A DNA stretch of 64,000 nt, taken from assembly GCA_035948315.1 (NCBI GenBank), contig DASZJG010000014.1, positions 23,634 through 87,633 of the forward strand, given 5' to 3'. The translations under genes and the position numbers were made by a program. This document shows positions 24,317 through 33,535 of the stretch, in pieces; positions within the stretch are counted from its first letter, which is position 1, and each line of letters starts with the position of its first letter. The notes under the pieces were generated by a model. It was not told the origin of the DNA, did not search any database, and worked only from the letters and a program-made list of their open reading frames with translations. The DNA comes from CAJCJE01 sp035948315 (lineage in GTDB: Bacteria > Actinomycetota > Actinomycetes > Mycobacteriales > Pseudonocardiaceae).

Positions 24317-26245
24317 ATGATCGAGCACATCGTCGGATCCGCCATCGCGGACACGACAACGCCGGACGTCGCGCTGCAAGGGCAGTGGCGGGAACGGCAG
24401 TTCACCGCGAAGCTGGTCAACCCGGCCAACCGCCGCAAGCACCGGATCATCGTGGTCGGCACCGGGCTCGCCGGCGCCTCGGCAGGCGCGACTCTGGCCG
24501 AACAGGGTTACCGGGTGGTGCAGTTCTGCTTCCAGGACTCGCCGCGCCGCGCGCACTCCGTGGCCGCGCAGGGCGGCATCAACGCGGCGAAGAACTACCG
24601 CAACGACGGCGACTCGGTGTACCGGCTGTTCTACGACACCGTCAAAGGCGGCGACTTCCGCTCGCGCGAGTCCAATGTGTACCGTCTCGCGGAGATATCC
24701 ACGCAGATCATCGACCAGGCGGTCGCCCAGGGCGTGCCGTTCGCCCGCGAGTACGGCGGCCTGCTCGACACCCGCTCGTTCGGCGGGGTGCAGGTGCAGC
24801 GCACGTTCTACGCGCGCGGCCAGACCGGCCAGCAACTGCTGCTCGGCGCGTATCAGGCGCTGTCCCGGCAGATCGACGCCGGCAACGTCGAGATGCACGC
24901 CCGCACCGAGATGCTCGACCTGGTCGTGGTGGACGGCCGGGCGCGGGGCATTGTCGCCCGCGACCTGATCACCGGGGAGATCAGTACGCATCTCGCCGAC
25001 GCGGTCGTGCTCGCCACCGGCGGTTACGGCAACGTGTTCTACCTGTCCACCAACGCGAAGGGCTCCAACGCGAGCGCGATCTGGCGCGCGCACCGACGCG
25101 GCGCCTACTTCGCCAACCCCTGCTTCACCCAGATCCATCCGACCTGCATTCCGCGTTCCGGCGAGCACCAGTCGAAGCTGACGCTGATGAGCGAGTCGCT
25201 GCGCAACGACGGCCGGATCTGGGTGCCCAAGCGCGCGGGCGACGACCGGCCGCCGAACCAGATCCCGGAGGACGAGCGCGACTACTACCTGGAGCGGATG
25301 TATCCGAGCTTCGGCAACCTGGTGCCGCGCGACATCGCCTCCAGGGCGGCGAAGAACCGCTGCGACGCGGGATATGGTGTGGGACCGGGCAAGCAGGGCG
25401 TCTACCTGGACTTCGCCGACACGATCGCGCGACTCGGCAAGCCGGTGATCGAACAGCGCTACGGCAACCTGTTCGACATGTACCAGCGGATCACCGCCGA
25501 GGATCCGTACCAGGTCCCGATGCGCATCTATCCCGCGATCCACTACACCATGGGCGGCCTCTGGGTCGACTACGACCTCCGGAGCACGATCCCTGGCCTG
25601 TTCGTCATCGGTGAGGCGAACTTCTCAGACCACGGCGCGAACCGACTCGGCGCGTCCGCGCTGATGCAGGGCCTTGCCGACGGCTACTTCGTGCTGCCGA
25701 CCACGGTCAACGACTACCTCGGCGGCAACGCCGTCGCCCCGGTTGATCCCGCCCATCCGGCCGTCGCGACCACCGAGACCGAAGTGCGGGCGCGACTCGA
25801 CCGACTCCTGTCGATCGAGGGCACCAGGACGGTCGACTCCTTCCACCGCGAACTCGGCCTGCTGATGTGGGACCACTGCGGCATGTCCCGCACCGAGCGC
25901 GGCCTGCGCGAGGCACTGGCCAGGGTGCCCGAACTGCGCGCCGAGTTCTGGCGCTCGGTGCGCGTGCCGGGCCACGCCGCCGACCTCAACCAGGAACTGG
26001 AGAAGGCCAACCGCGTCGCGGACTTCCTCGAACTGGCCGAACTGATGCTGCTCGACGCGCTGCTGCGCGAGGAGTCCTGCGGCGGGCACTTCCGCGAGGA
26101 ACACCAGACCGCCGACGGCGAGGCACTGCGCGACGACGAGCGTTTCAGCCACGTCGCCGCGTGGGAGTACGGCGCGCGACCCGTGCTGCACCACGAGGAA
26201 CTGACCTTCGACCACGTTCACCCGACCCAGCGGAGCTACACGTGA
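24317..26245 (+). CDS. sdhA: Succinate dehydrogenase flavoprotein subunit
   Basis: The 642-residue catalytic subunit oxidises succinate to fumarate. The FAD-binding Rossmann motif is IIVVGTGLAGASAGATLAEQG near residue 45; the covalent-flavin His lies in RRAHSVAAQGGI; catalytic Arg/His residues are in the PTCIPRSG and RIYPAIHYTMGG segments; the C-terminal helical domain follows. The start at 24317 follows the sdhC stop directly, and the stop overlaps the GTG of sdhB. Size and insertions match the long actinobacterial SdhA form. Confidence 0.96.
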   Translation: MIEHIVGSAIADTTTPDVALQGQWRERQFTAKLVNPANRRKHRIIVVGTGLAGASAGATLAEQGYRVVQFCFQDSPRRAHSVAAQGGINAAKNYRNDGDSVYRLFYDTVKGGDFRSRESNVYRLAEISTQIIDQAVAQGVPFAREYGGLLDTRSFGGVQVQRTFYARGQTGQQLLLGAYQALSRQIDAGNVEMHARTEMLDLVVVDGRARGIVARDLITGEISTHLADAVVLATGGYGNVFYLSTNAKGSNASAIWRAHRRGAYFANPCFTQIHPTCIPRSGEHQSKLTLMSESLRNDGRIWVPKRAGDDRPPNQIPEDERDYYLERMYPSFGNLVPRDIASRAAKNRCDAGYGVGPGKQGVYLDFADTIARLGKPVIEQRYGNLFDMYQRITAEDPYQVPMRIYPAIHYTMGGLWVDYDLRSTIPGLFVIGEANFSDHGANRLGASALMQGLADGYFVLPTTVNDYLGGNAVAPVDPAHPAVATTETEVRARLDRLLSIEGTRTVDSFHRELGLLMWDHCGMSRTERGLREALARVPELRAEFWRSVRVPGHAADLNQELEKANRVADFLELAELMLLDALLREESCGGHFREEHQTADGEALRDDERFSHVAAWEYGARPVLHHEELTFDHVHPTQRSYT

Positions 26246-26976
26246 AACTCACCGTGCGCGTCTGGCGCCAGTCCGGACCGGACGATCCCGGCGCGATGGT
26301 GCGCTACACCGTCGACGACATCAGCCCGGACATGTCGTTCCTGGAAATGTTCGACGTGCTCAACCAGGACCTGATCACCCGGGGCGAGGAGCCGATCGCG
26401 TTCGACCACGACTGCCGGGAGGGCATCTGCGGCTCGTGCGGCGTGGTCGTGAACGGGCGGGCGCACGGCCCGGAGCGGACCACGACGTGTCAACTGCACA
26501 TGCGCGCCTTCCGCGACGGCGACGTCATCGACGTGGAACCGTGGCGCGCCAAGGGATTCCCGGTCGTCAAGGACCTGGTCGTGGACCGCTCCGCTTTCGA
26601 TCGCATCATCCAGGCCGGCGGATACGTGACCGCGCCGACCGGCAGCGCTCCGGACGCGCACGCCACCCCGGTCCCCAAGGCCGACGCGGACCTCGCCTTC
26701 GACAACGCGACCTGCATCGGCTGCGGCGCGTGCGTCGCGGCCTGCCCGAACGCCTCGGCGATGCTGTTCGCCGCGGCCAAGGTGACCCACCTCAACGTGC
26801 TGCCGCAGGGCGGGCCGGAGCGGGAGAAGCGGGTGCGCGACATGGTCGCGGCGATGGACGCGGAAGGGTTCGGCGGCTGCACGAACGCGGGCGAGTGCGT
26901 GGCATCGTGCCCGAAGGGCATCCCGTTGGCGAGCATCGCCAACCTGAACCGCGAGTTCCTGCGCGCCTCGCGCTAA
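26242..26976 (+). CDS. sdhB: Succinate dehydrogenase iron-sulfur subunit
   Basis: This 244-residue electron-transfer subunit has the plant-type 2Fe-2S ligands in CREGICGSC and the distal Cys in TTTCQLH. The C-terminal ferredoxin-like domain has CIGCGACVAACP and CTNAGECVASCPKG, supplying the 4Fe-4S and 3Fe-4S clusters. It is translationally coupled to sdhA through GTGA. The gene completes a three-gene complex with no separate SdhD, consistent with a single large anchor subunit. Confidence 0.96.
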   Translation: MKLTVRVWRQSGPDDPGAMVRYTVDDISPDMSFLEMFDVLNQDLITRGEEPIAFDHDCREGICGSCGVVVNGRAHGPERTTTCQLHMRAFRDGDVIDVEPWRAKGFPVVKDLVVDRSAFDRIIQAGGYVTAPTGSAPDAHATPVPKADADLAFDNATCIGCGACVAACPNASAMLFAAAKVTHLNVLPQGGPEREKRVRDMVAAMDAEGFGGCTNAGECVASCPKGIPLASIANLNREFLRASR

Positions 26977-26984
26977 CATGCCGC

Positions 26985-27860
26985 ATGGCTCGTCGCCCAC
27001 CCGCAGCGCGCACCGCGTTCGGCCCGATGTTCGTCACCGCCCTTGAGCAGTACACGCCGCCCGAGCATCGGATCGTGACCGACCCGCTCGCGCCGCGCAT
27101 CCTGCCGACCGGACTGCGCCTTGCCGCGCTGCTCGGCCGGTCAGGATGGTTGCGGCGACAACTGGAGAACGGGTCGGAACGCACCGCGCGCGGCCTGTGG
27201 GGCGGCCTGCTGTGCCGCAAGCGGTATGTCCGCGACCAGGTCGGCCGCGCGCTGGCCGAGGGAATCGAGCAGGTGGTGGTGCTCGGCGCCGGCCTGGACA
27301 CGCTGGCCGCCGGGGTGGTCGTGCCGACCGGCGTGCCCGTGTTCGAGGTGGACATGCCGGAGAACATCGCCACCAAGCGCGAGCGCCTGCGCGCCGTGCT
27401 CGGCGAGATACCGGCCAAGCTGCATCTGGTCGAGGTCCGCTTCGGCGAGCAGGACCTGGCGACAACGCTTGCGGAGCACGGTTTCCGGGCCGAGACGCCG
27501 ACCGTGTTCGTGTGGGAGGCGGTCAGCCAGTACCTGACCGAGGACGCGGTGCGCCAGGTGCTGTCCTTTCTGGGCACCGCGGCCATCGGCAGCAGGCTGC
27601 TGTTCACCTTCGTCCGCCGGGACTACCTCGACGGCACCGAGATGTACGGCGCCGCCGCGCTGCACAAGCGCTACGTCGAGGGCGGTGTCTGGCACTTCGC
27701 CATCGAACCATCCGAAGTGGACGGTCTGCTGCGTGAGTACGGCTGGGCCGAGCAGGAACAGGTGGGGCCTGCCGAGTACGCCGACCGCTACCTGCGTCCG
27801 GCAGGCCGCGACCTGCCGGCCACCGAGATTGAACGGTTCGTCTCCGCCGAACGCCGGTGA
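26985..27860 (+). CDS. SAM-dependent methyltransferase of the PPM/LCMT type
   Basis: The 291-residue protein belongs to the leucine-carboxyl-methyltransferase-like family common in actinomycetes. It shows the SAM-binding glycine loop VVVLGAGLDTLAAG (about residues 93-106), an acidic strand-end FEVDMPENI, and TVFVWEAVSQYLTEDAVRQVL typical of the family. It starts 8 bases after sdhB, so it may be cotranscribed, but a functional link to respiration is not evident. Substrate unknown. Confidence 0.87.
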   Translation: MARRPPAARTAFGPMFVTALEQYTPPEHRIVTDPLAPRILPTGLRLAALLGRSGWLRRQLENGSERTARGLWGGLLCRKRYVRDQVGRALAEGIEQVVVLGAGLDTLAAGVVVPTGVPVFEVDMPENIATKRERLRAVLGEIPAKLHLVEVRFGEQDLATTLAEHGFRAETPTVFVWEAVSQYLTEDAVRQVLSFLGTAAIGSRLLFTFVRRDYLDGTEMYGAAALHKRYVEGGVWHFAIEPSEVDGLLREYGWAEQEQVGPAEYADRYLRPAGRDLPATEIERFVSAERR

Positions 27861-29087
27861 TCAGGGCGTTGCGTCGGTGCTGAGCTGATAGACCGTTTGC
27901 TGCTGGTAGGTCTGGCCGGGCCGCAGCACGGTGGACGGGAAGTTGGCGTGATTGGGTGAATCCGGGAAGTGCTGGGTCTCCAGCGCGAAACCGTCACTCT
28001 GCCGGTAGGCGTGGCCGCTCGTGCCGACCAGCGTGCCGGTGAGGAAGTTGCCCGAGTAGAACTGCACGCCGGGCTGGGTGGTGTAGACGGTGAGGGTGCG
28101 GCCGCTGGCCGGGTCCCGCGCGATCGCGGCCAGCGCCAATGACGTGTCGTCGGTCCGGTTGAGCACCCAGTTCAGGTCGTAGCCCTGACCGGTGAGCAGC
28201 TGCGGATCGTTCGCGTTGATGCGGGCGCCGATGGCGCTCGCGTGGGTGAAGTCCATCGGGGTGCCGGCCACCGGGGCGAGCTGGCCGGTCGGGATCTGGG
28301 TGGAATCCGTTGGCGTGTAACGGTTCGCGTTGATCATCAGCCGTTGGTCGTAGACGTCGCCGGACGCCTCTCCCACCAGGTTCCAGTAGGTGTGGTTGGT
28401 CAGGTTGACGATGGTCGGCGCGTCGGTGGTCGCCTGGTAGCCGATGCTCAGCCGGTTGTGCGTGTCCAGCGTGTAGGTGACGGTCGAGGTGAGCGTGCCG
28501 GGATAGCCCATCTCGCCGTTGGGGCTGACGTAGCGCAATTGGAGGCCGACCGTGCCGTTGCCGCGTTCCTCGGTCGCCGACCAGATCTTCTTGTCGAAGC
28601 CGATCGTGCCGCCGTGCAGGCTGTTGCCGTTGTTGTTGATCGGCACGTGGTACGTGGTGCCGTCCAGGGTGAACGTGCCCTTGGCGATCCTGTTGGCATA
28701 TCGGCCGATCAGCGCGCCGAAGTACACGCCGCCGCCCGCTATCGGGCTGTTCTTGGTGACGTAGTCGTTCAGGGTCGAGAAGCCGAGCACGATGTCCTGC
28801 TCGTGACCGGAGCGGTCCGGTGCGTCGAGCGACTGGATGATGCCGCCGTAAGTGAGGATGCGCGCCCGCACACCGTTGCCGTTGCTCAGGGTGTACCGGT
28901 AGACCGGCGTGCCGTCGGTCTGGCCGAAGTAGTCCTTGCTGATCGTCACGCCGCCGTGGCCGGCGGGCGCGGCGGTGGTGGTCGGGTCCGCCCAGCCGAC
29001 GCCGCCGACCAGGCCCGCGGTGAACACGGCAGCCGCGCTGACGGCCAGAAGTCGCCCGAGGTTCGTGATCTTGTGTCTACTGTGCAT
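27861..29087 (-). CDS. Secreted aldose 1-epimerase (galactose mutarotase)
   Basis: The 408-residue protein has a signal peptide (residues about 1-33, ending GWA-DP) and then a galactose mutarotase domain. The conserved substrate and catalytic segments are RYANRIAKG, NSLHGGTIGFDKKIW (His), NLTNHTYWNL (catalytic His) and LETQHFPDSPNH (catalytic Glu). It interconverts alpha and beta anomers of hexoses outside the cell. ATG 29087 is selected because it precedes the signal peptide; an upstream in-frame start lacks support. It converges on the methyltransferase with adjacent stops. Confidence 0.93.
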   Translation of the reverse strand: MHSRHKITNLGRLLAVSAAAVFTAGLVGGVGWADPTTTAAPAGHGGVTISKDYFGQTDGTPVYRYTLSNGNGVRARILTYGGIIQSLDAPDRSGHEQDIVLGFSTLNDYVTKNSPIAGGGVYFGALIGRYANRIAKGTFTLDGTTYHVPINNNGNSLHGGTIGFDKKIWSATEERGNGTVGLQLRYVSPNGEMGYPGTLTSTVTYTLDTHNRLSIGYQATTDAPTIVNLTNHTYWNLVGEASGDVYDQRLMINANRYTPTDSTQIPTGQLAPVAGTPMDFTHASAIGARINANDPQLLTGQGYDLNWVLNRTDDTSLALAAIARDPASGRTLTVYTTQPGVQFYSGNFLTGTLVGTSGHAYRQSDGFALETQHFPDSPNHANFPSTVLRPGQTYQQQTVYQLSTDATP

Positions 29088-29168
29088 TGGATCGCCTCGC
29101 AGTGTACGAAATTCCGCACATAGTCCGAGATGTCGCAAGGCGAGGTTAGGCATCCGGGCAAAGGTGCG

Positions 29169-30854
29169 TCAACCAGCGGACGAAAGTCGTTCGCGCACCC
29201 GGGAATGGCTGAACCGGTAGGTCTCACCGGTTTTCCGCAACACCCCGCGCCTGGTCGCGTCGTCGAGAAACGCGATGGTCGCCCAGGGCAGGCGCCGCAT
29301 CAGCGGAAGCCGGACGCGGGCCAGCACCAGCCAACGCCCCCACTCGCTCAACGTGATCGCGCAACCGAGACCGCTCGCGACTCCCCAGGCGATGCCGTCT
29401 GCCGGGCCCTCGACGAGGCCGACCGGCACGCCGATCACGAGTCCGGTGACCAGCAGCTGCACCACCGCGTGCCAGCGGGCGGCCTTGCGCGAGGAGAAGC
29501 GGGAACGGCGCGGGATCAGCGTTGCGCCGGCGGCGAGTGCCAGGCCGGCAACCGATCCGCCCGCGCCGAACAACGCACTGCCGACAAGCCCGTGCACCGA
29601 CGCGCCCGCCGTGCCGAAGATCAACCCGACCACGACCGCCAGCACCGCGACCCGGGCCGGCCGGGACATCGTGTCGCTGAGCTGCCACCAGACCAGATCG
29701 CGGGCGTCGAGCTGGTCGAGTTGCCCGGCGAGGTAGCGCAGCCAGCGCTGCGCTTGAGGCCGTGTACAGGCCGTGGCAACGAAACTGTCCAGCAGGTGCT
29801 CCTCGATCGCCTGCGTGCCACTGTCCGGCAGTTCGCGCGGATGACGCTGGAGATCGCGCCGATAGACGTCGCGGGCCAGCGCCACCAGCAGCGGTGTCCG
29901 GAGCGCCTTGGCGAGGTGACCGCTCTCCGGGCGCCACAGGATTTCCGGCAGATAGTCGGCCAGGTCGAGCACATCGAGGTCGACCAGTTCGAGCGCGGCG
30001 GCCTGGGTGAGCGGGTCGGCCTGCGCGACGGCGGCCGCGTACTCGTCGACGCGGCTGGTCAGCAGCATCGGCTGGGTTTCCGCGCTGAGCGCGCGCAACG
30101 CCAGGTGCCGCAGGCCGGCCGCGATGTCGTCGAAGCCGTCCAGGATCGGGAGAATGTGGCCGTTGTCGATCAGCGGGCCGGCCAGCGTCATCCAGGGGTG
30201 CTCGCGCGCCAGTTCGCCGACCAGCCAGTCCCGCACCGTGGTGACCATCGGATTCCACGACCCCAGCCGGAAGATCAGCGGCACCCGGCCGCGTCCGTCC
30301 CTGGCGCTCAGTTGCCGTGCCGCGAGTTCCTTGACCAGCACCGTTTTTCCCGATCCCGCCCGACCGAGCACGACAAGCCGCCCGGACGGGATGCCGAAGT
30401 AGAGATCGTGGATGTCCTGGAATCGGCCGCCCGGACGGACAAGGCCGGCCGTGTTCGGGTCGGTCAGCTCGGCGGGCGCTGGCTGCCAGCGCACCGGCAT
30501 CGGGCCCGGCTTGTGGACCTCGTGCATCTCGTCGTCGATCTTCAGCAGCACGTCGGCGAGGGTGGCGAGCTGATCGGCGATCTCCGCGACCGCCTTCGGC
30601 GACACGTCCTTCGGCTCGACATAGGGCGATCGGGGACCGACCGCGAGAGCCAGCAGGCGTTCGCTCGCGTCGGGCGCGAGTTCGAGGGCCTCGGCCAACA
30701 GTCCGGCGGTCTTCAGTCGGGGGGTGATCACCCGACCGGCCTCGAAACCGCGAATGGCGTCCAGGTTCACCCCTGACCGCTCGGCCAGTTCCGCCCGTGT
30801 CAGGTTCGCGTGCCGGCGTAACCGACGAAGTTCGGCGCCGAACGTGGTCGTCAT
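29169..30854 (-). CDS. HTH-NACHT-like STAND NTPase with membrane helices
   Basis: The protein has 561 residues. The N-terminal XRE-type helix-turn-helix (about 5-60) contains LTRAELAERSGVNLDAIRGFE. A linker leads to a NACHT-like ATPase with Walker A GRAGSGKT (164-171) and Walker B ILPILDGFDD (235-243), the small-residue DGhDD form characteristic of NACHT proteins. After the winged-helix region come several hydrophobic helices (about 385-440 and 450-500) and a C-terminal basic tail. There are no recognisable sensor repeats. Combining a DNA-binding domain, a signal NTPase and membrane helices in one chain suggests a membrane-linked switch; regulatory or anti-phage roles are both possible and neither is shown. 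Confidence 0.8.
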   Translation of the reverse strand: MTTTFGAELRRLRRHANLTRAELAERSGVNLDAIRGFEAGRVITPRLKTAGLLAEALELAPDASERLLALAVGPRSPYVEPKDVSPKAVAEIADQLATLADVLLKIDDEMHEVHKPGPMPVRWQPAPAELTDPNTAGLVRPGGRFQDIHDLYFGIPSGRLVVLGRAGSGKTVLVKELAARQLSARDGRGRVPLIFRLGSWNPMVTTVRDWLVGELAREHPWMTLAGPLIDNGHILPILDGFDDIAAGLRHLALRALSAETQPMLLTSRVDEYAAAVAQADPLTQAAALELVDLDVLDLADYLPEILWRPESGHLAKALRTPLLVALARDVYRRDLQRHPRELPDSGTQAIEEHLLDSFVATACTRPQAQRWLRYLAGQLDQLDARDLVWWQLSDTMSRPARVAVLAVVVGLIFGTAGASVHGLVGSALFGAGGSVAGLALAAGATLIPRRSRFSSRKAARWHAVVQLLVTGLVIGVPVGLVEGPADGIAWGVASGLGCAITLSEWGRWLVLARVRLPLMRRLPWATIAFLDDATRRGVLRKTGETYRFSHSRVRERLSSAG

Positions 30855-30891
30855 CGCTGAACTCTAGCCGTCAACTGTGAAAGCGGCCGAG

Positions 30892-30920
30892 TTGACATAG
30901 TAAAGGTCCTTAACGATTAT
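30892..30920 (+). promoter_or_regulatory. Sigma70-type promoter for the secreted 218-residue protein
   Basis: A perfect -35 TTGACA (30892-30897) and a -10 GATTAT (30915-30920) are separated by 17 bases. The spacing and an A/T-rich spacer, unusual in this GC-rich segment, make it the clearest vegetative promoter in the window. The predicted leader to the ATG at 31002 is about 75 bases. Confidence 0.72.
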
Positions 30921-31001
30921 GGGTTCCACCTTGCGCGAACGTTTTCCGGCCGTTGTTCGCGGGCGATATCAGCGCGGAGTCGACTCTGAAAAGGGGCTGC
31001 C

Positions 31002-31658
31002 ATGAAGTTGCGCGTCGCAGCCATCGCGTGTGCGATGGTCGGCCTGATGTGGGCCGCGCCCACCGCGTCCGCCAGTTCGACCGGGCCGATCGGGCCTGGT
31101 ACCTGGACCGCGGACACGCCAGGGCACGACGTGCAGTTGTGCGTGGGCGGCACGGTCAGCGGCACCACGTTCGCGCTGCCCGGCGGCAATGCGCCGATGA
31201 GCGCCTGCGACAACAACGAGCCGAGGGCGGAGTTCCGGTACAAGACCTATGCGGGTGGCGCCAGTGATGGCAACTACTCGACCGGTATTCGTCAGTTCGG
31301 CGGTACGTTCACCATTACGAGTATGACGGGTTCCCGAATCGCGTTGAAGCAGACATTCAACGGGAACAGTGGTCCGTACTTCATCATGGCGGTCGAGAAC
31401 ACCGGTCGGATCTACAGCGTCGAGGGCGGCGTCACCATTTCCGCCGGCGCGGCCAAGGTCGGTGTTCCGGTGCAGGTCAACACGGTGCACAACACCAAGA
31501 CGCACAAGTTCCAGGTGTACATCAACGGAACGCTCGCCTATACCGACACCAACGCTCCCGGCGGCGAGTTCTACGACAAGATCGGTACGTACCAGACCAG
31601 TACCGGCCACGGCGCCATCACGGTCACCTGGTCGAACATCCACTTCTGGCATCAGTGA
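31002..31658 (+). CDS. Secreted jelly-roll-like protein, possibly a polysaccharide lyase
   Basis: The 218-residue exported protein has a signal peptide ending at PTASA-SS (about residue 24). The mature part is beta-rich with segments RAEFRYKTYAGGASDGNYSTG, RQFGGTFTI, KVGVPVQVNTVHNT and HKFQVYINGTLAYT, which resemble the concanavalin-like jelly roll of alginate-lyase-2/PL7-type or PL20 enzymes. I cannot place the catalytic His/Tyr with certainty. The gene stands alone between its own promoter and a strong terminator. Confidence 0.78.
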   Translation: MKLRVAAIACAMVGLMWAAPTASASSTGPIGPGTWTADTPGHDVQLCVGGTVSGTTFALPGGNAPMSACDNNEPRAEFRYKTYAGGASDGNYSTGIRQFGGTFTITSMTGSRIALKQTFNGNSGPYFIMAVENTGRIYSVEGGVTISAGAAKVGVPVQVNTVHNTKTHKFQVYINGTLAYTDTNAPGGEFYDKIGTYQTSTGHGAITVTWSNIHFWHQ

Positions 31659-31675
31659 TCGCGAGCTGAGATTCG

Positions 31676-31708
31676 CCCGGCGTCCCCGTTGCGGGGTGCC
31701 GGGTTTTT
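31676..31708 (+). terminator. Rho-independent terminator
   Basis: The hairpin CCCGGC-gt-CCCC with loop GTTGC and GGGG-t-GCCGGG is followed by five T residues. It lies 18 bases after the stop of the secreted 218-residue protein and is the only classical intrinsic terminator noticed in the window. Confidence 0.9.
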
Positions 31709-31821
31709 CGTCGCGCCACTGCTGATGCCCTGCGGGTATCACAGCGGGCGAAACAGGTCTTGGACGGCCAGGGCCGCCGCGCCGCATGGTGGAACCGAAC
31801 CCGATGAACAAGGAGTGCGTG

Positions 31822-32667
31822 ATGAAGGTGTTTCTGACGGGCGGTTCCGGCTACATCGGCAGGGTCACCATCGCCGAACTGGTGCGGCAGGGCCACACCG
31901 TCGAGGCGCTGGCCCGCAGCGAGCGCTCGGTGCGGGCAGTCGTGGACGCGGGCGCGGTCGCGGTGCGCGGCGGGCTCGCCGACCTGACCGTGCTGAATGA
32001 AGCCGCCGCGCGGGCCGACGCCGTGATCCACCTCGCGCAGGCCGGCACGGCGGCGGAGGATCTCGCGGCGGCGACGGCGATGCAGGACGGTGTCGGCGCG
32101 GGCACCTACGTTCACACCGGCGGCAGCTGGGTCTACGGCAACACCGACGGACTCCAGGACGAGGCCGCGCCGTGGAACCCGCCCTCGGTCGTGGCCTGGC
32201 GCAGGCAGGTCGAGGACGCGGTGCTCGCGCGGGCCGCGACCGGCGGCCGACCCGTTGTCGTGCAACCGGGTCTGCTCTACGGCGGCGACAACCGGCTGAT
32301 CGACGACTTCTTCCTCAAGCCAGGCAAGCGAAACGGCGCCGTGCCCTACATCGGCGACGGCGCGAACCACTGGGCGCTGGTGCACGTCGAGGACATCGCC
32401 ACGCTCTACGTCGCCGCCCTGTCCGCACCGGCCGGCTCGGTGTACATCGGCGTCGGCGACGGCAGGCCAAGCATGAAGGAGTTCGTCGAGGCCGCCGCGC
32501 ACGACGCCGGGCTCGACGGCAAAACGGTCTCGATCACGCTGGACCAGGCCCGCGCCGAGATGGGCCCGATCGCCGACGCGTTCGCGCTGGACCAGCAGCT
32601 CAGCTCGGCCAAAGCCCGCCGCGAACTCGGCTGGACCCCGAAGCACACCCCTGTGACGCGTGGCTAG
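31822..32667 (+). CDS. NAD(P)-dependent epimerase/dehydratase (extended SDR)
   Basis: The 281-residue protein has a Rossmann fold with the nucleotide motif TGGSGYIGR at the N-terminus. A YxxxK tetrad is not clear; the segment TGGSWVYGNTDGLQDEAAP occupies the Ser/Tyr region. The ATG at 31822 is preferred because AAGGAG is six bases upstream, whereas the earlier ATG 31804 lacks a site. A reductase or isomerase of sugar or small carbonyl compounds is likely; it resembles NmrA/atypical SDRs in places. It converges with the HTH gene with a four-base overlap. Confidence 0.87.
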   Translation: MKVFLTGGSGYIGRVTIAELVRQGHTVEALARSERSVRAVVDAGAVAVRGGLADLTVLNEAAARADAVIHLAQAGTAAEDLAAATAMQDGVGAGTYVHTGGSWVYGNTDGLQDEAAPWNPPSVVAWRRQVEDAVLARAATGGRPVVVQPGLLYGGDNRLIDDFFLKPGKRNGAVPYIGDGANHWALVHVEDIATLYVAALSAPAGSVYIGVGDGRPSMKEFVEAAAHDAGLDGKTVSITLDQARAEMGPIADAFALDQQLSSAKARRELGWTPKHTPVTRG

Positions 32668-33509
32668 TCGACGAGTTGTTGGGTGCCGAGGACGATCGCG
32701 AGTTCGAGACGTTCGGCGTCCTCGGTGCCCGGTTCGGCCGTGTACATCATGATGCGCACGTCGTCGGTGGCGACGAGCAGCACGTCGCAGTCGAGCGTGA
32801 GGCGGCCGACCGAGGGATGGTCGAAGGTCTTGCGTTTCGAGGTGGTATGCGGCGCATTCAGCTCGCCGGACTCCCACAGTTCGGTGAAGCGCGGGCTGCG
32901 CGCGGCCAGCTCGCGGACGAAGCGCTGCAACGACCGGTCGCGCGGGTAGCGGGTCGCGGTCAGCCGGAGGTCGGCGACCTGCTGGGCCTGCAGGGCGGCG
33001 CGTTCCTCGGGATTGAGGGCGGCCGCCGGGCCCGCGCCGACCAGGTTGCGCCAGACCGCGTTGCGTTCCAGGCCGCGCCAGGCCGAGGTGTCGCCCATGA
33101 GCGCGTCGTAGGGCGCGTTGGCGACCAGGAGGGTCCAGGTCGCGTCGTAGACGGCGACCGGGGTGTGGGTCAGCCGGTCGAGCAGGCGCTGCACGCTCGC
33201 GGTGATGCGGGTCGGCACGACGTCCAGGCCGGGCGTTGCGTGGCCGGCGAGTCGGTAGAGCAGGTCACGTTCGGGGTCGGCCAGCCGCAGCGCGGTGGCC
33301 AGCGCCTCGACGACCTGCGTGGACGGCGCGGTCGCCCGGCCCTGTTCGAGCCTGGTCAGATAGTCGGTCGAGATCCCGGCGAGGCCGGCCAACTCCTCGC
33401 GGCGCAGCCCGCTCGCCCTGCGCCGTCTGCCGGCCGGGACGCCGACCGTTTCCGGCGCGACCCGGTCGCGCCAGCGGCGCAGCATCCGACCGAACTCCCA
33501 TGATTCCAC
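32664..33509 (-). CDS. XRE/MmyB-type transcriptional regulator
   Basis: The protein has 281 residues. An N-terminal helix-turn-helix (LRREELAGLAGISTDYLTRLEQG, about residues 34-56) precedes the MmyB-like PAS-fold ligand-binding domain (TPVAVYDATWTLLVANAPYDALMG through YTAEPGTEDAERL), a class that binds fatty acids or similar ligands. It starts with GTG and is divergent from the SDR gene across a 101-base gap that holds a clear inverted repeat. This pairing of an MmyB regulator with an SDR is frequent in actinomycetes. Confidence 0.92.
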   Translation of the reverse strand: MESWEFGRMLRRWRDRVAPETVGVPAGRRRRASGLRREELAGLAGISTDYLTRLEQGRATAPSTQVVEALATALRLADPERDLLYRLAGHATPGLDVVPTRITASVQRLLDRLTHTPVAVYDATWTLLVANAPYDALMGDTSAWRGLERNAVWRNLVGAGPAAALNPEERAALQAQQVADLRLTATRYPRDRSLQRFVRELAARSPRFTELWESGELNAPHTTSKRKTFDHPSVGRLTLDCDVLLVATDDVRIMMYTAEPGTEDAERLELAIVLGTQQLVD

Positions 33510-33535
33510 GCCTCCAGTGTGCGCCCGCGCGCCGC

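Noticed and set aside
30892..30920. The promoter as belonging to the NACHT gene
   Set aside because: Orientation of the -35 and -10 hexamers points to the plus-strand secreted protein, away from the minus-strand NACHT gene.
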